In this document: in pieces, positions 13,276 through 13,339 of the stretch | Layout: each line of letters opens with the position of its first letter | Numbering within the stretch: the first letter of the stretch is position 1 | Source of the DNA: Candidatus Enterousia avistercoris | GTDB taxonomy: Bacteria > Pseudomonadota > Alphaproteobacteria > Rs-D84 | Direction of reading: 5' to 3' | Assembly (NCBI GenBank): GCA_017694255.1 | Contig: JADINC010000038.1 | Location: 1-13,339, forward strand | DNA length: 13,339 bases | Program-made: the position numbers and the translations under genes | Notes under the pieces: model-generated | Seen by the model: the letters and a program-made list of their open reading frames with translations, nothing else | What the model was told of the DNA's origin: nothing | Database searches by the model: none

Positions 13276-13339
13276 ATGACACAAAAACGCACGCTTTCGC
13301 CCGCCCAAGACATGGCCGCAAACCCATCAGAAAACATAT
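13276..13339 (+). CDS. addA: 5' end of a gene resembling addA (double-strand break repair helicase-nuclease), partial
   Basis: The frame ATG 13276 to the window edge encodes MTQKRTLSPAQDMAANPSEN followed by I. In AddA and related UvrD-type helicases the N-terminus reads like (T/S)PAQ...AA(D/N)P, just before the WV-x-A-x-AGTGKT Walker A motif. The visible residues fit that Q-motif region, and the Walker A itself lies beyond the window. If correct, the product is the helicase-nuclease subunit of AddAB, which processes double-strand breaks for RecA. The SD is weak. The overlapping promoter at 13224-13252 supports a plus-strand gene here, rather than the open minus-strand frame over the same bases. 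The assignment rests on about 21 residues. Confidence 0.5.
   Translation, partial: MTQKRTLSPAQDMAANPSENI

Noticed and set aside
13169..13337. Minus-strand frame beginning MFSDGFAAMSW over the right edge.
   Set aside because: It runs into the coiled-coil gene in another frame, has no SD, and covers both predicted promoters. The plus-strand addA-like start with its promoter is the better reading.
2038..13339. Searched for mobile elements, CRISPR arrays, phage genes or a defence system.
   Set aside because: No transposase or integrase motifs, no regular direct repeats with spacers, and no attachment-site duplication around tRNA-Ser were seen.

Overview
The window reads as chromosomal, moderately AT-rich DNA from an alphaproteobacterium, probably an uncultured, host- or gut-associated lineage. 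The strongest evidence is a TrcR/DUF1013 protein (a family known essentially only from Alphaproteobacteria) directly upstream of rpoD. Supporting evidence is a coiled-coil protein with an alphaproteobacterial-looking C-terminal domain and what looks like the first codons of addA. The lineage placement is inference. All 12 complete genes end in TAA (9) or TAG (3), none in TGA.

Left part (1-2037): two small secreted proteins lie on the minus strand. Each has a sigma70-like promoter placed so close to the ATG that the mRNA should be leaderless. A perfect 20-bp palindrome separates the second of these from a divergent alkyltransferase-like (ATL) DNA-damage recognition gene. A Prx6-type peroxiredoxin with rearranged cysteines converges on the ATL gene. 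Middle (2038-8617): an IHF/HU-type DNA-bending protein overlaps or abuts a single-polypeptide AccD-AccA acetyl-CoA carboxyltransferase, closed by a strong terminator. Then come tRNA-Ser(GCU) with its own promoter, cysS, and a trcR-rpoD operon. The primary sigma factor has Asn in place of two of the aromatic residues normally used in promoter melting. Right part (8618-13339): thymidylate kinase is followed by a roughly 190-nt structured RNA element with its own promoter and terminator-like 3' end. Next are two secreted proteins of unknown function in an operon, a bidirectional terminator, a membrane-anchored coiled-coil protein on the minus strand, and the start of a divergent gene that resembles addA.

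Most genes are housekeeping: fatty acid synthesis, translation, transcription, dTTP supply and DNA repair. The most unusual object is the structured RNA at about 9409-9602. It forms a branched fold closed by two long-range helices. It also contains a 9-10 bp alternative pairing that would break both an internal hairpin and the terminator stem, which is the logic expected of an RNA switch or attenuator. It sits in front of an operon whose Shine-Dalgarno region is a G8 run. The sigma factor substitutions, the leaderless secreted-protein genes and the AccDA fusion are the next most interesting points.
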